From an uncultured Thermoanaerobaculia bacterium (GTDB lineage Bacteria > Acidobacteriota > Thermoanaerobaculia > Multivoradales > Multivoraceae): a DNA stretch of 64,000 bases. A model generated the notes under the pieces. That model was not told the origin of the DNA. It worked only from the letters and a program-made list of their open reading frames with translations, and did not search any database. The DNA lies in the NCBI GenBank assembly GCA_951813015.1, contig CATOTG010000001.1:310001-374000 (forward strand). Direction: 5' to 3'. Positions within the stretch are counted from its first letter, which is position 1. Each line of letters opens with the position of its first letter. The translations under genes and the position numbers were made by a program. This document shows, in pieces, positions 51,220 to 60,627 of this stretch.

Positions 51220-51789
51220 TCACCCCTCGTAGGGCGCCGGCCGGGCAGAGCCCCGGCGCGCCCACAGCATGCCGAGACCGAACGCGATCAGCGGCGTCGC
51301 GATGAGCAGGTCGGACGTGCTCAGACCGTACACCGGCTCCGCAGCCGGCGTCGCTGCCGCGGTCTCCACGGGAGCGGGAATCCCAGGCGCCTCGCCGCCG
51401 AGAAGCTCCGTGACCGCGGCGCCGGCATCCGGCCGCTCGGCGCGCAACTGGTAGGCGAGCCAGCCCCCGAGGGTCACGCCCGCGAGCAGGAACTGGGCGC
51501 TCGCCCGCTTCAGTTCCGATTCGGCCTCGCGGTGAGCATGCTCCCGCTCGCTCGACGTGAGGTCCGCGTCCTCGACGCGCTGCCATCGTTCCACCTCAAT
51601 CTCCGCCCGGCGCCGGGTCGCCGCGACGCCGCAGAAGAAGCCGACCGCCGCGACGAGGGCATGCAACGCCCCGACCAGACCCGGCACGCCCCGCGGCACG
51701 AGCTGAAGACCCAGGACGGCCAGGATCGCAGCGACGACGAACGTGGTCGACCAGACGACGGCGAAAAACTGCAGGCGGCGCAAGTTCAT
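51220..51789 (-). CDS. Membrane protein of unknown function
   Basis: 189 residues with four likely helices: FFAVVWSTTFVVAAILAVLG, LVGALHALVAAVGFFCGVA, FLLAGVTLGGWLAYQL and LLIATPLIAFGLGMLWA. A charged stretch (EIEVERWQRVEDADLTSSE) lies between helices 2 and 3, and an Ala/Pro linker between 3 and 4. Not recognised. It stands alone, convergent with smr. Confidence 0.7.
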   Translation of the reverse strand: MNLRRLQFFAVVWSTTFVVAAILAVLGLQLVPRGVPGLVGALHALVAAVGFFCGVAATRRRAEIEVERWQRVEDADLTSSEREHAHREAESELKRASAQFLLAGVTLGGWLAYQLRAERPDAGAAVTELLGGEAPGIPAPVETAAATPAAEPVYGLSTSDLLIATPLIAFGLGMLWARRGSARPAPYEG

Positions 51790-51852
51790 CTGGCGCCTAT
51801 CCTACGCGCCATGAACACGCGCTTCACCGAAGGCGGCGTGCGAATCAGGCCG

Positions 51853-52938
51853 TCAGGCGGGAAGCTCTTCGCCTAGCCAGACCGCCGCACCCAAGGTCTC
51901 GACGGTCCAATTCTCCGCATCATCGAGACTTCTACGCAGGCGAACTGCGCCGAACTCCTGCGCATCGCGGCGGATCTCAGCGCCCATTTCTCGGAGTGTT
52001 CGCTCGACAGCCTGGCTTTGCTCTTTGCTCTTCCGGGCCCGGATCGGCGGCGCCGTCGCGTAGGCGCGCGGCGTCTGCCCTACGATTCGGTTTCGGTCCG
52101 CCTTCGTTGGAAGGAATCCTCCGCCGCGCATCCAAGGCGTGAGGATCGCCACCGGCGAGTGCGTCAGCATTCGCTCCCACACTCCCGGTTCATGAGCACT
52201 TTCTGCGCCGTGGTGCGGCAGCTTGAACGCTGACGCCACGCCTTCTGGCCTTGTTCCCCGGCCCAGAATACGCTGCCAGCCAGCTCGCTCGAGATCTGCC
52301 CCCAACAGGGCGGCAACGCCCCCCGCACTGCGGACCCAAAGCACGACGGACACCTCGTTAGGCGACAACACGGGGATCCGCCTCTTCGTAGTGCCATGGT
52401 CAGGCAGCAGCCTTGTCAACGACTCCAGGAAGCGGCTGAAGGCGGCGTCGTCCGGCGAAAGCGCCAATACCTCTGAATCGGAAATCCTCTGGAGCAGACG
52501 GTCTGCCAAGGCCCACGTTGGCCTTCTCGATTCGGAGAGGTAGCTGAACACTTCGTGCAGCTCCCTCACCCCTGACGATACCCGTGAGCGTGACCGCGCT
52601 TCGCTCCGCCCAACCGCAGCCAGGAACTCCTCGGTCCGCAAGGCGCCTGAGCAGCAGAAACCCGCTCTGCGACAACGTGCCACGACTTGGGCCATGCCCT
52701 TGATGTGATCGTCGTGCCAGTGGGTCGCAACGACGGATCGCACAGACTCCGCCGGGTCGACGCCAAGATCCTCCAGGTAGCACAACGGACGAGGCGCTCC
52801 TTCAGAATCGACGCAGGAGTCTACGATCATCCATGCGCCACGTCCCAGGTGGACGACAACGCTCTCGCCGTACCCCGGCCCGATCAAAGTGAGCTCGAAC
52901 TCTTCGGGGGCCGGAGGAAGGCCCAGGCTCGAGCTCAC
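51853..52938 (-). CDS. Metallo-beta-lactamase-fold hydrolase of an unrecognised three-gene module
   Basis: 361 residues. The MBL metal-binding motif HWHDDHIKGM is at about residues 70-79 and a later His pair at KLPHHGAESAHEPG, as in ComEC-type hydrolases. VVLWVRSAGGVAALLGADLE is the second sheet. The GTG at 52938 overlaps the upstream stop (GTGA), in the style of coupled genes here; an in-frame ATG at 52971 is possible. No membrane segments, so this is a soluble protein unlike ComEC. It likely cleaves a phosphodiester or similar bond, but the substrate is unknown. Lower GC than flanking genes suggests transfer. Confidence 0.75.
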   Translation of the reverse strand: MSSSLGLPPAPEEFELTLIGPGYGESVVVHLGRGAWMIVDSCVDSEGAPRPLCYLEDLGVDPAESVRSVVATHWHDDHIKGMAQVVARCRRAGFCCSGALRTEEFLAAVGRSEARSRSRVSSGVRELHEVFSYLSESRRPTWALADRLLQRISDSEVLALSPDDAAFSRFLESLTRLLPDHGTTKRRIPVLSPNEVSVVLWVRSAGGVAALLGADLERAGWQRILGRGTRPEGVASAFKLPHHGAESAHEPGVWERMLTHSPVAILTPWMRGGGFLPTKADRNRIVGQTPRAYATAPPIRARKSKEQSQAVERTLREMGAEIRRDAQEFGAVRLRRSLDDAENWTVETLGAAVWLGEELPA

Positions 52939-53516
52939 AGACCGAACTTGTCCATGACCTCCCGAGCCCATTCGCTGCCGTCGTGCTCGTCAGTGGAAGT
53001 CACTGCCGGAAGGTCCCGAAACACGATCTGCGAAACGCGCCGTTTGGACCCGGCCGGAGAGCGTTCATGACCAATCACCCACCTGAAGACACTGCCGATC
53101 CCTATGCGCTCACGATCTCCGTGCGCGATCTCCTGAAGCGGAATCGTCGCTTCTGCGGAGTCGTAACGGTCCCCGGCGGCCACGTCGAGGATCCGCGCCT
53201 CAAACGTCTCGGATCCGATCCCGACCACGAAGCCCTCCCACTCCCGAAGAGGGTGGAGCGTAGGCTGGAGGCTAGCGAAATCAGGTCTCTGTGCGGGGGT
53301 CTTTCGGAAGTCCACGTTCTCGGAGTTTCCGAACGACGTGCTCAGGGCACTCTGGCGTGGCTGAGCGTCGGTGCTCCAAGTGAGGTCGAGACGAAGGTCC
53401 TCGAGAAGACGAACGATCGGCTCACTCTGTAGACGGGCCTCTTTCCCCATCGGTTCGTTCCCGTCGACTGACTCCGATCCCGTAGGCAGTCGCTCGGCAG
53501 CGGCAGAAAAGGACAT
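52935..53516 (-). CDS. Protein of unknown function, middle gene of the MBL module
   Basis: 193 residues. The N-terminal half is polar and probably disordered. The C-terminal half (about 88-175) looks like a small beta-barrel: WEGFVVGIGSETFEARILDV, then IPLQEIAHGDRERIGIGSVF and RRVSQIVFRDLPAVT. ATG 53516 follows GAGGAGG, and the gene ends inside the start of the MBL gene, so the two are coupled. I do not recognise the family with confidence. Similar short proteins may act as adaptors, but that is a guess. Confidence 0.65.
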   Translation of the reverse strand: MSFSAAAERLPTGSESVDGNEPMGKEARLQSEPIVRLLEDLRLDLTWSTDAQPRQSALSTSFGNSENVDFRKTPAQRPDFASLQPTLHPLREWEGFVVGIGSETFEARILDVAAGDRYDSAEATIPLQEIAHGDRERIGIGSVFRWVIGHERSPAGSKRRVSQIVFRDLPAVTSTDEHDGSEWAREVMDKFGL

Positions 53517-53545
53517 CAGCTTTCCTCCTCGGCGAGGGACATGAC

Positions 53546-54274
53546 CTAGTCAATCAAGCCTTCGCTGCGTTTCGTCGACTCCTCGAACTCTCGCTCAAGT
53601 TTGTCGATCAAGACACTCCCTCCTCCTTCACCGCTCCCGTCAGCCGTGTAGTGATCGTTGACACGCACGTAAACGCCCGAGTTTCCGAGGTGGGCAGAAG
53701 GCTCTACCGTCACGTCGATGTGGTCGTCCGAAGGCCTTTCCTCAACCCGGTGCTGCCTCATGGTAAGCGAGATCATCCCCCCATGAGTGCCGTCTGGTTC
53801 GATGTCTCTTCCCCACTCGCCCCAAGGGGCGGTGGGGGCCAGCTTCCGACCGATGCAGTCCCGCTGAGCGGCGCTCCGGACCCGAAAGTGGACTTCTCGG
53901 TTGATCCCGAGCGCCTTGAGCGGGGTGTGAGGCAGCAACTCTCGAAATGTGCGCACCACGAGGTCGCTCACCCGGATCGTTGGCGCCTGCGAAGTCTCGG
54001 CGACGAACTTGTCGGGACGAACGCCCAGCTTCAACCACTCTGCGGCGAACTCCGTGACGCTGGAGTGGGCCACGCCCAGCACGGCACTCTCGACAGCCGC
54101 CTTGGGCAAGAGGCCGTGCAAGCCGAACCAGGCAGGGGTGAAGATGGCCGGATTGAATGACCCAAGCAGCACGACACTGACACCGCTGATCTCCGGCTCG
54201 ATTCGCACTATGTCGTCTCCGTCGGTCGTCCAGCCAGAGCGCCCTTGGACACCCGGCGGCTCCGGACGATACAT
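53546..54274 (-). CDS. Protein of unknown function, first gene of the MBL module
   Basis: 242 residues from ATG 54274, which follows GGGGAAGG; the frame stays open for 85 more codons but that part is basic, low-complexity and unsupported. Notable segments: SVVLLGSFNPAIFTPAWFGL near residue 35, VSDLVVRTFRELLPHTPLKA, then LGINREVHFRVRSAAQRD, and an acidic Gly-rich tail. These look like conserved family motifs, but I cannot name the family. It is followed 29 bp later by the middle gene; GC is lower than flanks. Confidence 0.65.
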   Translation of the reverse strand: MYRPEPPGVQGRSGWTTDGDDIVRIEPEISGVSVVLLGSFNPAIFTPAWFGLHGLLPKAAVESAVLGVAHSSVTEFAAEWLKLGVRPDKFVAETSQAPTIRVSDLVVRTFRELLPHTPLKALGINREVHFRVRSAAQRDCIGRKLAPTAPWGEWGRDIEPDGTHGGMISLTMRQHRVEERPSDDHIDVTVEPSAHLGNSGVYVRVNDHYTADGSGEGGGSVLIDKLEREFEESTKRSEGLID

Positions 54275-54506
54275 GACCTTCCCCGCCGCGCCCCAGTGCC
54301 AAAGGGCTCCCGCCAAGGCCGTTCCAAAGTCGGGAACTTCGGTGACCGATGTGAGGAAACCACTCCGGAATCGGCAACTCCGCGCCGGCACGGCTCTCGA
54401 CCCTCGGGGATGAAGGCCTCCCGCCCGCGCCCAGCGTGGAGCGCTGGACTTTGAAATGGTCTTAGGGGCTCCCGCACAGCCTTCACCTGGTCGAAGCAAG
54501 TCCTGA

Positions 54507-56423
54507 CTATCTCCTCCCCAACAGCTCAAGCAGGCCCAGGGTCAGAACCGGCACGTAGGTGATCAGCAGCACGCCGACGCCAAGTATGACGAGTGCGGGC
54601 GCCGCGGCCCGGTAGATTGTGAGCAGCGGCCGTTCGAAGCGGTAGGACGCCAGGAACAGGTTGAGGCCCACCGGCGGCGTCAGGTACCCGAGCTCCAGAT
54701 TCGCGACGAAGATGATCCCGAGGTGGATCGGATCGACGCCGAAGGCCAGACCGAGCGGGACGATCAGGGGGACGACGACCACCGTGGCCGAGAAGATGTC
54801 CATCAGGCAGCCGACGAGGAGCAGAAAGACGTTCAGCAGCAACAGGAAGAGGATCTTCGACTCGATGTTGTCCTGGGCAAGTTCAACCAGACTCTGGGCC
54901 GCCTGGACATCGACCAGCCAACTCGTGAGTCCCATTGCCACGACCAGGATGATCAGCACGCCACCGACCAGCACGGTGCACTGCCGGAAGACGGCCAGCA
55001 GGGGCTTGCCCAGCTTCACGTCCCGGTGGATCAGGCACTGGACGACGAAGGCGTAGAGAGCCGCCAGCGCGGCCGTTTCGACCAGGGTCGCGTAGCCGCT
55101 GAAGAAGGCGCCCAGGACGACGACAGGCAGCAGCAGCTCCCACTTGCCGCCCCAGACTGCCCACACCATCTCGATGACGCCGGGCGGCAGCAATCGCCTC
55201 AAGACGGGCGGCAACCCTTCCCATTCGCCGGGGCCGGTGGCGCCCCCCTCTTCCTTCCCGGAGATCGAGGTCCCGCCAGCGCCGGCGCGCAACCCCTCCC
55301 TGACGCCCCACGCAGCAATCAGCGCGATCAGGAGCAGGCCGGGGAGGATCCCCCCAATGAACAGATCCTCGATCGGCACCTGCGCGACGATCCCGAAGAG
55401 GATGAGCGGCAGGGCCGGCGGCAACAGGAGGCCTAGCGAACCCGAAGACGTAAGCAGACCGAGCGAGAAGCGCTCACGGTAGCCATCGGCCGAAAGGGCA
55501 GCGAAGAGCACGCCGCCCAGCGCCAGGATCGTTACGCCGGAGCCGCCGGTGAAGACGGTGAAGAACGCGCAGACGACGGCGCACACGACGGCGGTGCTGC
55601 CCGGCACCCAGCCGAACAGGGCGCGGAACACCCTGAGCAGCCTCTCCGACGCCCCGCCCTCGGCGAGCAGGAAGCCAGTCAGCGTGAACAGCGGGATCGC
55701 CGCCAGGGTGGGCGACACGGCGAGCCGGTAGCTCTCGGCCGGAATCGCAGCGAGCGGCACGAAGTCGGACAGGAACAGAAACACCCCGGCACCGCCGAGG
55801 GCGGCGAAGATCGGCCCGCCGAGCAGGGTCGAAGCCAGGATCAGGACCAGCCAGGGTGTCGCCGGAAGCTCGCCGAACGCCTCGGCGTTGCCGCCGATCC
55901 ATAGCCCCAGCACGATGCCAAACGCGGCCAGGGCGCGCCCGGCCCAGAGTTCCGACGACTTCCAGGCCAGTCGCAGGGCCAGGAGCGCAAAGCCCAACGG
56001 CATGACAGCCTGGCCCACCCAGACGGGTACGCCGGCCGCCATCTCGATACCGCCCTCGCGCTCGATCTGCACCAGGTCCAAGCTGGCCCTGCCCAGCAAC
56101 GTCGCCACCATCGCGCTGACGCCGCCGGTGAAGACCGCGGCGATCGCCCGGAACCGGCCTTCGGGCAGGAAGTTCCCGGTGGCCAGGGCCAGCAGGCGTC
56201 CCTCGCGCGCTGCCAGGGCCGCGCCCAGGAAAGCGATCCACAGGGTCAGATGCTGTTCGAAGGGAAGCGCGCCGGGAATCCCGGCGCCGGTCTGACGCAC
56301 GACGATCTCCGCCAAGGGCAGCAGCACCATGGCGGCCAAAAGGACGCTCGAAAGGCCGTCTTCGACCCGATGCAGGAGGCGCCCTGCCGCTCGGAGCCGG
56401 GGCGAGGCGCCCTTGCCGGTCAA
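54507..56423 (-). CDS. TRAP transporter fused permease (DctQ-DctM)
   Basis: 638 residues. The first about 170 residues form the four-helix small subunit (DctQ: LPLAEIVVRQTGAGIPGALP, FEQHLTLWIAFLGAALAARE). The rest is the 12-helix DctM with FTGGSGVTILALGGVLFAAL, LLLPPALPLILFGIVAQVPI and NLELGYLTPPVGLNLFLASY. TTG 56423 is used as start. It works with the binding protein encoded 190 bp upstream on the same strand. Sodium-coupled uptake of an organic acid is typical; the substrate is not known. Confidence 0.92.
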   Translation of the reverse strand: MTGKGASPRLRAAGRLLHRVEDGLSSVLLAAMVLLPLAEIVVRQTGAGIPGALPFEQHLTLWIAFLGAALAAREGRLLALATGNFLPEGRFRAIAAVFTGGVSAMVATLLGRASLDLVQIEREGGIEMAAGVPVWVGQAVMPLGFALLALRLAWKSSELWAGRALAAFGIVLGLWIGGNAEAFGELPATPWLVLILASTLLGGPIFAALGGAGVFLFLSDFVPLAAIPAESYRLAVSPTLAAIPLFTLTGFLLAEGGASERLLRVFRALFGWVPGSTAVVCAVVCAFFTVFTGGSGVTILALGGVLFAALSADGYRERFSLGLLTSSGSLGLLLPPALPLILFGIVAQVPIEDLFIGGILPGLLLIALIAAWGVREGLRAGAGGTSISGKEEGGATGPGEWEGLPPVLRRLLPPGVIEMVWAVWGGKWELLLPVVVLGAFFSGYATLVETAALAALYAFVVQCLIHRDVKLGKPLLAVFRQCTVLVGGVLIILVVAMGLTSWLVDVQAAQSLVELAQDNIESKILFLLLLNVFLLLVGCLMDIFSATVVVVPLIVPLGLAFGVDPIHLGIIFVANLELGYLTPPVGLNLFLASYRFERPLLTIYRAAAPALVILGVGVLLITYVPVLTLGLLELLGRR

Positions 56424-56613
56424 GCGAACACCCGACCGGCGCTACGCACCAAATGCCGGCAGAATGCCCGCGCCTTCACGTTGCCGTCTTCGCCGGGGCG
56501 GCGGGCGCTTGAACCGCAGAAACAACAGCGCAGCAGGCGGCGCGGTGAAGGGTCCTGGCGAAGTGGGGGCTGGAGCCGAACATGGCGTGTGGGGCCCCTT
56601 AGGTCTGGCGGCG

Positions 56614-57711
56614 TTAACGGCTGCCGTCGGCAGCGGCAGACGCGGCCGCTTCGGCCTCCTGCTGCTCGCGGTACGCGTCCCGGACCGCGGTCGCCCGGTC
56701 GAAGATCGCCGCCGGGACCGTCTTCCCGCGCATGTCCTCGGCGAAGTCATTGGCGATCCGTTTCCAATCGTCCTCCACCTCGGTACCGACGATCGGGACG
56801 ACCTCGAGGCCCTGGCTTCCCATCAGCTTGATCGTCGCCTGCTCGATGCTGGGAATCGTCTCGAAGATCCGCTTCTCGGCCCGCCTGCCGCTCTTGACCA
56901 GCACCTCGCGGTCCGCTTCCGAAACGCGGTTCCAGGCGCGCTTCGTGACCACGATGGCGCCCATCATGGGGATAAGGGGAATGTCGGCGAAGTACTTCGC
57001 CTGCTTGAAGAACTGGACCTCCATCGCGTAAATCGGCGGCACGGCGAGGGCGTCGATCATGCCGGTTTGCAGTCCGGTGACGATGTCCGTTGCGGCCAGC
57101 GCAACCGGCTTGAAGCCGCCCTGCCGCCACCAGTTCGTCATCGCCTGGTCCCCGGCCCAGGTGAAGATCCTGAGCTCCTGCATCTCCTCGACGGTGCGCG
57201 CCCGTTCATTCGTGAAGAAGTGCACCTGCCCCACGTAGCCCCAACCCAGGAGGACGAAGCCCTTCTCGTCGAGCGTCGTGCGAAGGCCGGGCGTCAACTC
57301 CCGCAGGACGTGGTACATCTCGGCTTCGGAGCGGAAGAACAGAGGTATCTCGAACGCCGTGAAGTCCTCGGAGATGTCGGCCAGACCGCTGACCGACAGG
57401 GCGGCTGCGTGGTACTGGCCGATCTTCATCTTGCGCAGGATGTCCGGCTCGTCCCCGGCCACGCCGCCGGGATAGATCGCCAGGTTGATCCGGCCATCGG
57501 TACCCTTCTCCCACTCCCGGCCCATCGTGTCGAAAAACCCGTCCCAGGGCGAACCCTCAGGTGACAGTGTCGCCATCTTGATCGTGAAGCCCGCCGCCCC
57601 GGCCGGCGCGGCCACCGCCGCCGCAACGAGGAGCAACGCCAACAAGAGCGAGGACCGGATGAACGGAGCCCACTGGCGTTTCCGGACGATCGTCCTGGGC
57701 CTCCCTGGCAT
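56614..57711 (-). CDS. TRAP transporter substrate-binding protein (DctP family)
   Basis: 365 residues. Signal peptide (SSLLLALLLVAAAVAAPAGAA), then IKMATLSPEGSPWDGFFDTM, IYPGGVAGDEPDILRKMKIG, and TGLQTGMIDALAVPP, all typical of DctP-type periplasmic receptors. ATG 57711 follows a perfect AAGGAGG at 6-nt spacing. The frame is open to 57996 but the extra part translates the hairpin element, so it was rejected. First gene of the TRAP pair. Confidence 0.93.
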   Translation of the reverse strand: MPGRPRTIVRKRQWAPFIRSSLLLALLLVAAAVAAPAGAAGFTIKMATLSPEGSPWDGFFDTMGREWEKGTDGRINLAIYPGGVAGDEPDILRKMKIGQYHAAALSVSGLADISEDFTAFEIPLFFRSEAEMYHVLRELTPGLRTTLDEKGFVLLGWGYVGQVHFFTNERARTVEEMQELRIFTWAGDQAMTNWWRQGGFKPVALAATDIVTGLQTGMIDALAVPPIYAMEVQFFKQAKYFADIPLIPMMGAIVVTKRAWNRVSEADREVLVKSGRRAEKRIFETIPSIEQATIKLMGSQGLEVVPIVGTEVEDDWKRIANDFAEDMRGKTVPAAIFDRATAVRDAYREQQEAEAAASAAADGSR

Positions 57712-57835
57712 CCTGGGCCTCCTTGGCGCCCGGCCGGAGTCGCAATCCGCGACGCACCGACCCGCAGTGATCAGGAGTCGGCACTGTATCAACGGGCCAA
57801 GCGCGGCAGGTCCGGAAGCCGGCGCTTCGCGCCGA

Positions 57836-57926
57836 GTGCCGGCCAGAACCCGGGTGGCGCGACCCGCGCCACCCGTGAACCAGTCCGTGCGCCCGTCATC
57901 GGGCGCACGGATGGCAGGCCGGCGCA
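57836..57926. repeat. Dispersed bipartite-hairpin element, copy 3
   Basis: Best preserved copy. GGGTGGCGCG-ACC-CGCGCCACCC forms a perfect 10-bp hairpin and TGCGCCCG-TCAT-CGGGCGCA a perfect 8-bp hairpin beside it, enclosed by GCCGGCC and GGCCGGC. It lies upstream of dctP and downstream of the 57954 gene, in the same orientation in the window as the other copies. Confidence 0.85.
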
Positions 57927-57953
57927 ACCGGTTTCCTGCCGCGCAACCTCCTG

Positions 57954-58643
57954 TCAGCCCGGCGGAGAGGCGGAAAGATCGGCGTTCTCCTGGCACACCA
58001 GGCGCCGCTCAACGCCCCAGGAGCGCCAGAGCAGGCTCGATTCCGGGGCCTCCCCGTCTCCGGTTGCAACCAGGAGAACACGGAGCCGGTCGACCAGGGC
58101 CGCCGCCCGGCGGTCACGGTCGCGGCTGCGTTCCCGTACCGCCGTCGCCAGCGATCGTTCCTGTTCGCGGCCGGCGAGAAGCACCGTCGGCCGGCACCAG
58201 AGCACGGAACCGACCAGCGCCTCGCGGCTCGGTTCGAGCACCAGGACCGCCAGGTTCGCGCAGCACCAGTGCAGCCACGGCGCCGCCAGACGGTCCACCT
58301 CGGCCGCCGACGCCGCCACGGGAGGGGTGACGACGACGATCTCGCGCGCCAGCCGCCCGGGCGCCAGCAACCCGTCGAACACCCGCGCGGCGCCGCCCTC
58401 CATCGGCGCCGCCGCCAGGTGGCAGCAGAGCGCCTGCGGGGAGGACTGAGGCGCGGGCGCCTGGTCCACGGACAAACACCCGCCGCGCTCGAGCGCCGCC
58501 TTCCAGCGCTCGACCTCCGTCCAGCCGCGCCTGAACGACCACCATCGCCAGCGGCCACCCTGCGGGTAGAACACCCAGGGCTCATGGCCACGGCCGCTGC
58601 GTGCCGCCATTGCCAATGCCTCCCGCGCCTGTGAGGCCGCCAC
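57954..58643 (-). CDS. Hypothetical protein
   Basis: 229 residues, rich in Arg, Ala and Trp. Segments such as GHEPWVFYPQGGRWRWWSF and REIVVVTPPVAASAAEVDRL, followed by RPTVLLAGREQERSLA, recall the layout of a decayed or very divergent adenylate-forming enzyme, but no catalytic motif (for example the phosphate-binding loop) is seen. The GTG at 58643 or the ATG at 58610, which follows GGGAGG, may start it. An overlapping frame of similar size makes the choice less certain. Confidence 0.5.
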   Translation of the reverse strand: MAASQAREALAMAARSGRGHEPWVFYPQGGRWRWWSFRRGWTEVERWKAALERGGCLSVDQAPAPQSSPQALCCHLAAAPMEGGAARVFDGLLAPGRLAREIVVVTPPVAASAAEVDRLAAPWLHWCCANLAVLVLEPSREALVGSVLWCRPTVLLAGREQERSLATAVRERSRDRDRRAAALVDRLRVLLVATGDGEAPESSLLWRSWGVERRLVCQENADLSASPPG

Positions 58644-58712
58644 AGCGCTATCCTATGAGCGTGTGCAGCAGAGGTCGGGCGACGCCGATCTTCCCGCGGC
58701 GCACGCTCCCTT

Positions 58713-60602
58713 GTGGCCGGAATCCTTCAAGAGCAGGCCACCGTTACTCCACCCATGATCCCGGCCCCCATCATCCTGCCCCCCGTGATCCCGGCCCAAG
58801 GGACGAACCGCCGCAAGATCTCCGCACGGTCCGTGACCGCCGTTGCGCTGGCCTGGAGTCTCGCCAGCTCCACGGCCGCGCCTGGCGTCGAGATCTCGAA
58901 TCCCGGACTGTTCAAGAAGAGTCTGGCAGCCGCTGCTCAGGCGGTGAGGCAGTACGGCCTGATCGACGACCCGGAGGTCCAGGAACGAGTCAACCGCATC
59001 GGCTACCAGGTCGCGTACCACGCGAACTTCGATCAGTACCCGCTCACGTTCGCCGTCGTCGACACCCCGCTTCCGAACGCCTTCGCCCTGCCCGGCGGCC
59101 AGATCTTCGTGACCAGGGGAATGCTCGACCTCGGACTTTCCGACGACATGCTGGCCGCGCTCCTCGGCCACGAGATCGCGCACGTTGTGTCCGAGCACTT
59201 CCTGAAGCAGAAGAAACGCGCGACCTTGCTCAACGTGGCGAGTTCCCTGCTGTCCGTGGGCCTGATCGCGGCCAGCGCGGCCGACCGGGACGACGGCTAC
59301 GTCGGACCCTACGGTTACACCCGCGACCAGGGGTCGACCGCCGCCGCCGCCCAGGCAGCTCTGACCGGAGGCATGGTGCTCACCGAACTGCTCATGCGCA
59401 GTTATTCGCGCGAGCACGAGGACCAGAGTGACGAGGAGGGTCAGCGTTACGCGGCGGCCGCCGGTTTCGATCCGTCGGGGCTGGCGCAGTTGATGGAGAG
59501 GATGGGCGAACGCATCTCGCAGACGAAGCTGCTCGGCTACTGGCAGACCCACCCCTTCTTCGACTCGCGGGTCCACGCCGCAGAGGCACGCGGGCGCTAC
59601 CTGGCGACCCTGGAGCCCGCGCCCGCCGAAGAGGTCGACGCGTTTCGCACGGACACGCGGACAGTCCTGCTCGAGTACGGGGAACGCGAAGCGAAGGCGA
59701 CCCGAGCCGCCCCGCGGGAACCGGGGCCCGTATCGCCCGAACTCGGACTGCTGAAGGAGCTGGCTCTAGGCGCGTGGCCCTCGGGCGCCGCTGCCGAGTC
59801 CTTGCGGCTGGAGAAGCTGCACCGGCTGCGCGACACGGAACTCGAACGACTGGCGACATCGCGGGACTATGGCCACCTGACCGAGGCCTACAAGCGGCAG
59901 ATGGAGAACGTCCGGTCCCTGACCCCCGACTCGCCCTTCCTGGTGGTGCTCAGCAACGAGCTTGCCGACCTGCGCCGCCAGTCGGAAGAGCTCTACGGCC
60001 AGTCGATCCGGATCCTCGACCGGGGCGTGTTCGAGACGCCATTCCTCGAGGCCTTCCTCTCCAACTATCCTGATTCTCCGCGAACGCCCAGGGTGGCCCT
60101 GCTGCTGGGAATCTCGTACAGCCGGCTCGGCCGCGAGACGGACGCGGTGGAGCACTTCCTCAAGGCCTGGGAATCGGAACCGGCGGAGTCCATCGTGGAA
60201 GACGGCGACACTCCCGCGGCCGCCGCGCAGCGAGGGCTGCGCAACCTGGCGCCGGTGCTCACCCGCCTGGGCTCGCTCCAGCACCTGGCCCTCCAGCAAC
60301 GCGACCCCGAACTCGGGCAGCGGGCAGCGGATCGGCTGGGAAACCTCGTCCGGGACTACGACGACATCACCAGCGGAGCGGAGTACCTCGAGCGCTTCCC
60401 GGACGGCCCCTACGCGGGCGAGGTCGAGGAGCAGTTGAACCGGCTTGCGGACACGCTCTACAAGGAGATGCTGACCTACCAGGATCTCGGCGATGCGGCG
60501 AAAGCGATTGCGCGCGCCAACCAGATCCTCACTCATGCTCCCCACTCGCCAAGCGCCCAACGGATCAGTGACGAGCGGCTCGACGAGCACCTCGACGCGT
60601 AG
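58713..60602 (+). CDS. M48-family metalloprotease with C-terminal helical repeats
   Basis: 629 residues. Zinc site LLGHEIAHVVSEHFLKQKK (HEXXH), third ligand in REHEDQSDEEGQRYA and preceding FALPGGQIFVTRGML are classic for BepA/LoiP-type periplasmic M48 proteases. Residues 340-629 form helices resembling TPR repeats, as in BepA. The N terminus has a weak hydrophobic segment (VTAVALAWSLASSTAAPG) consistent with export. GTG 58713 is the outermost start; the ATG at 58755 is an alternative. Likely role: outer-membrane protein quality control. Confidence 0.85.
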   Translation: MAGILQEQATVTPPMIPAPIILPPVIPAQGTNRRKISARSVTAVALAWSLASSTAAPGVEISNPGLFKKSLAAAAQAVRQYGLIDDPEVQERVNRIGYQVAYHANFDQYPLTFAVVDTPLPNAFALPGGQIFVTRGMLDLGLSDDMLAALLGHEIAHVVSEHFLKQKKRATLLNVASSLLSVGLIAASAADRDDGYVGPYGYTRDQGSTAAAAQAALTGGMVLTELLMRSYSREHEDQSDEEGQRYAAAAGFDPSGLAQLMERMGERISQTKLLGYWQTHPFFDSRVHAAEARGRYLATLEPAPAEEVDAFRTDTRTVLLEYGEREAKATRAAPREPGPVSPELGLLKELALGAWPSGAAAESLRLEKLHRLRDTELERLATSRDYGHLTEAYKRQMENVRSLTPDSPFLVVLSNELADLRRQSEELYGQSIRILDRGVFETPFLEAFLSNYPDSPRTPRVALLLGISYSRLGRETDAVEHFLKAWESEPAESIVEDGDTPAAAAQRGLRNLAPVLTRLGSLQHLALQQRDPELGQRAADRLGNLVRDYDDITSGAEYLERFPDGPYAGEVEEQLNRLADTLYKEMLTYQDLGDAAKAIARANQILTHAPHSPSAQRISDERLDEHLDA

Positions 60603-60627
60603 CGGCCCGACCGGCCTCAGGCCGGGA

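Noticed and set aside
57712..57996. N-terminal extension of the DctP gene to 57996
   Set aside because: The extra codons translate the dispersed hairpin element. The ATG at 57711 has a perfect ribosome site directly followed by a signal peptide.
57896..58591. Alternative 231-codon frame overlapping the gene at 57954-58643
   Set aside because: Its translation is almost entirely Arg/Ser/Ala-rich and extends into the hairpin element. The chosen frame has more balanced composition, though confidence remains low.
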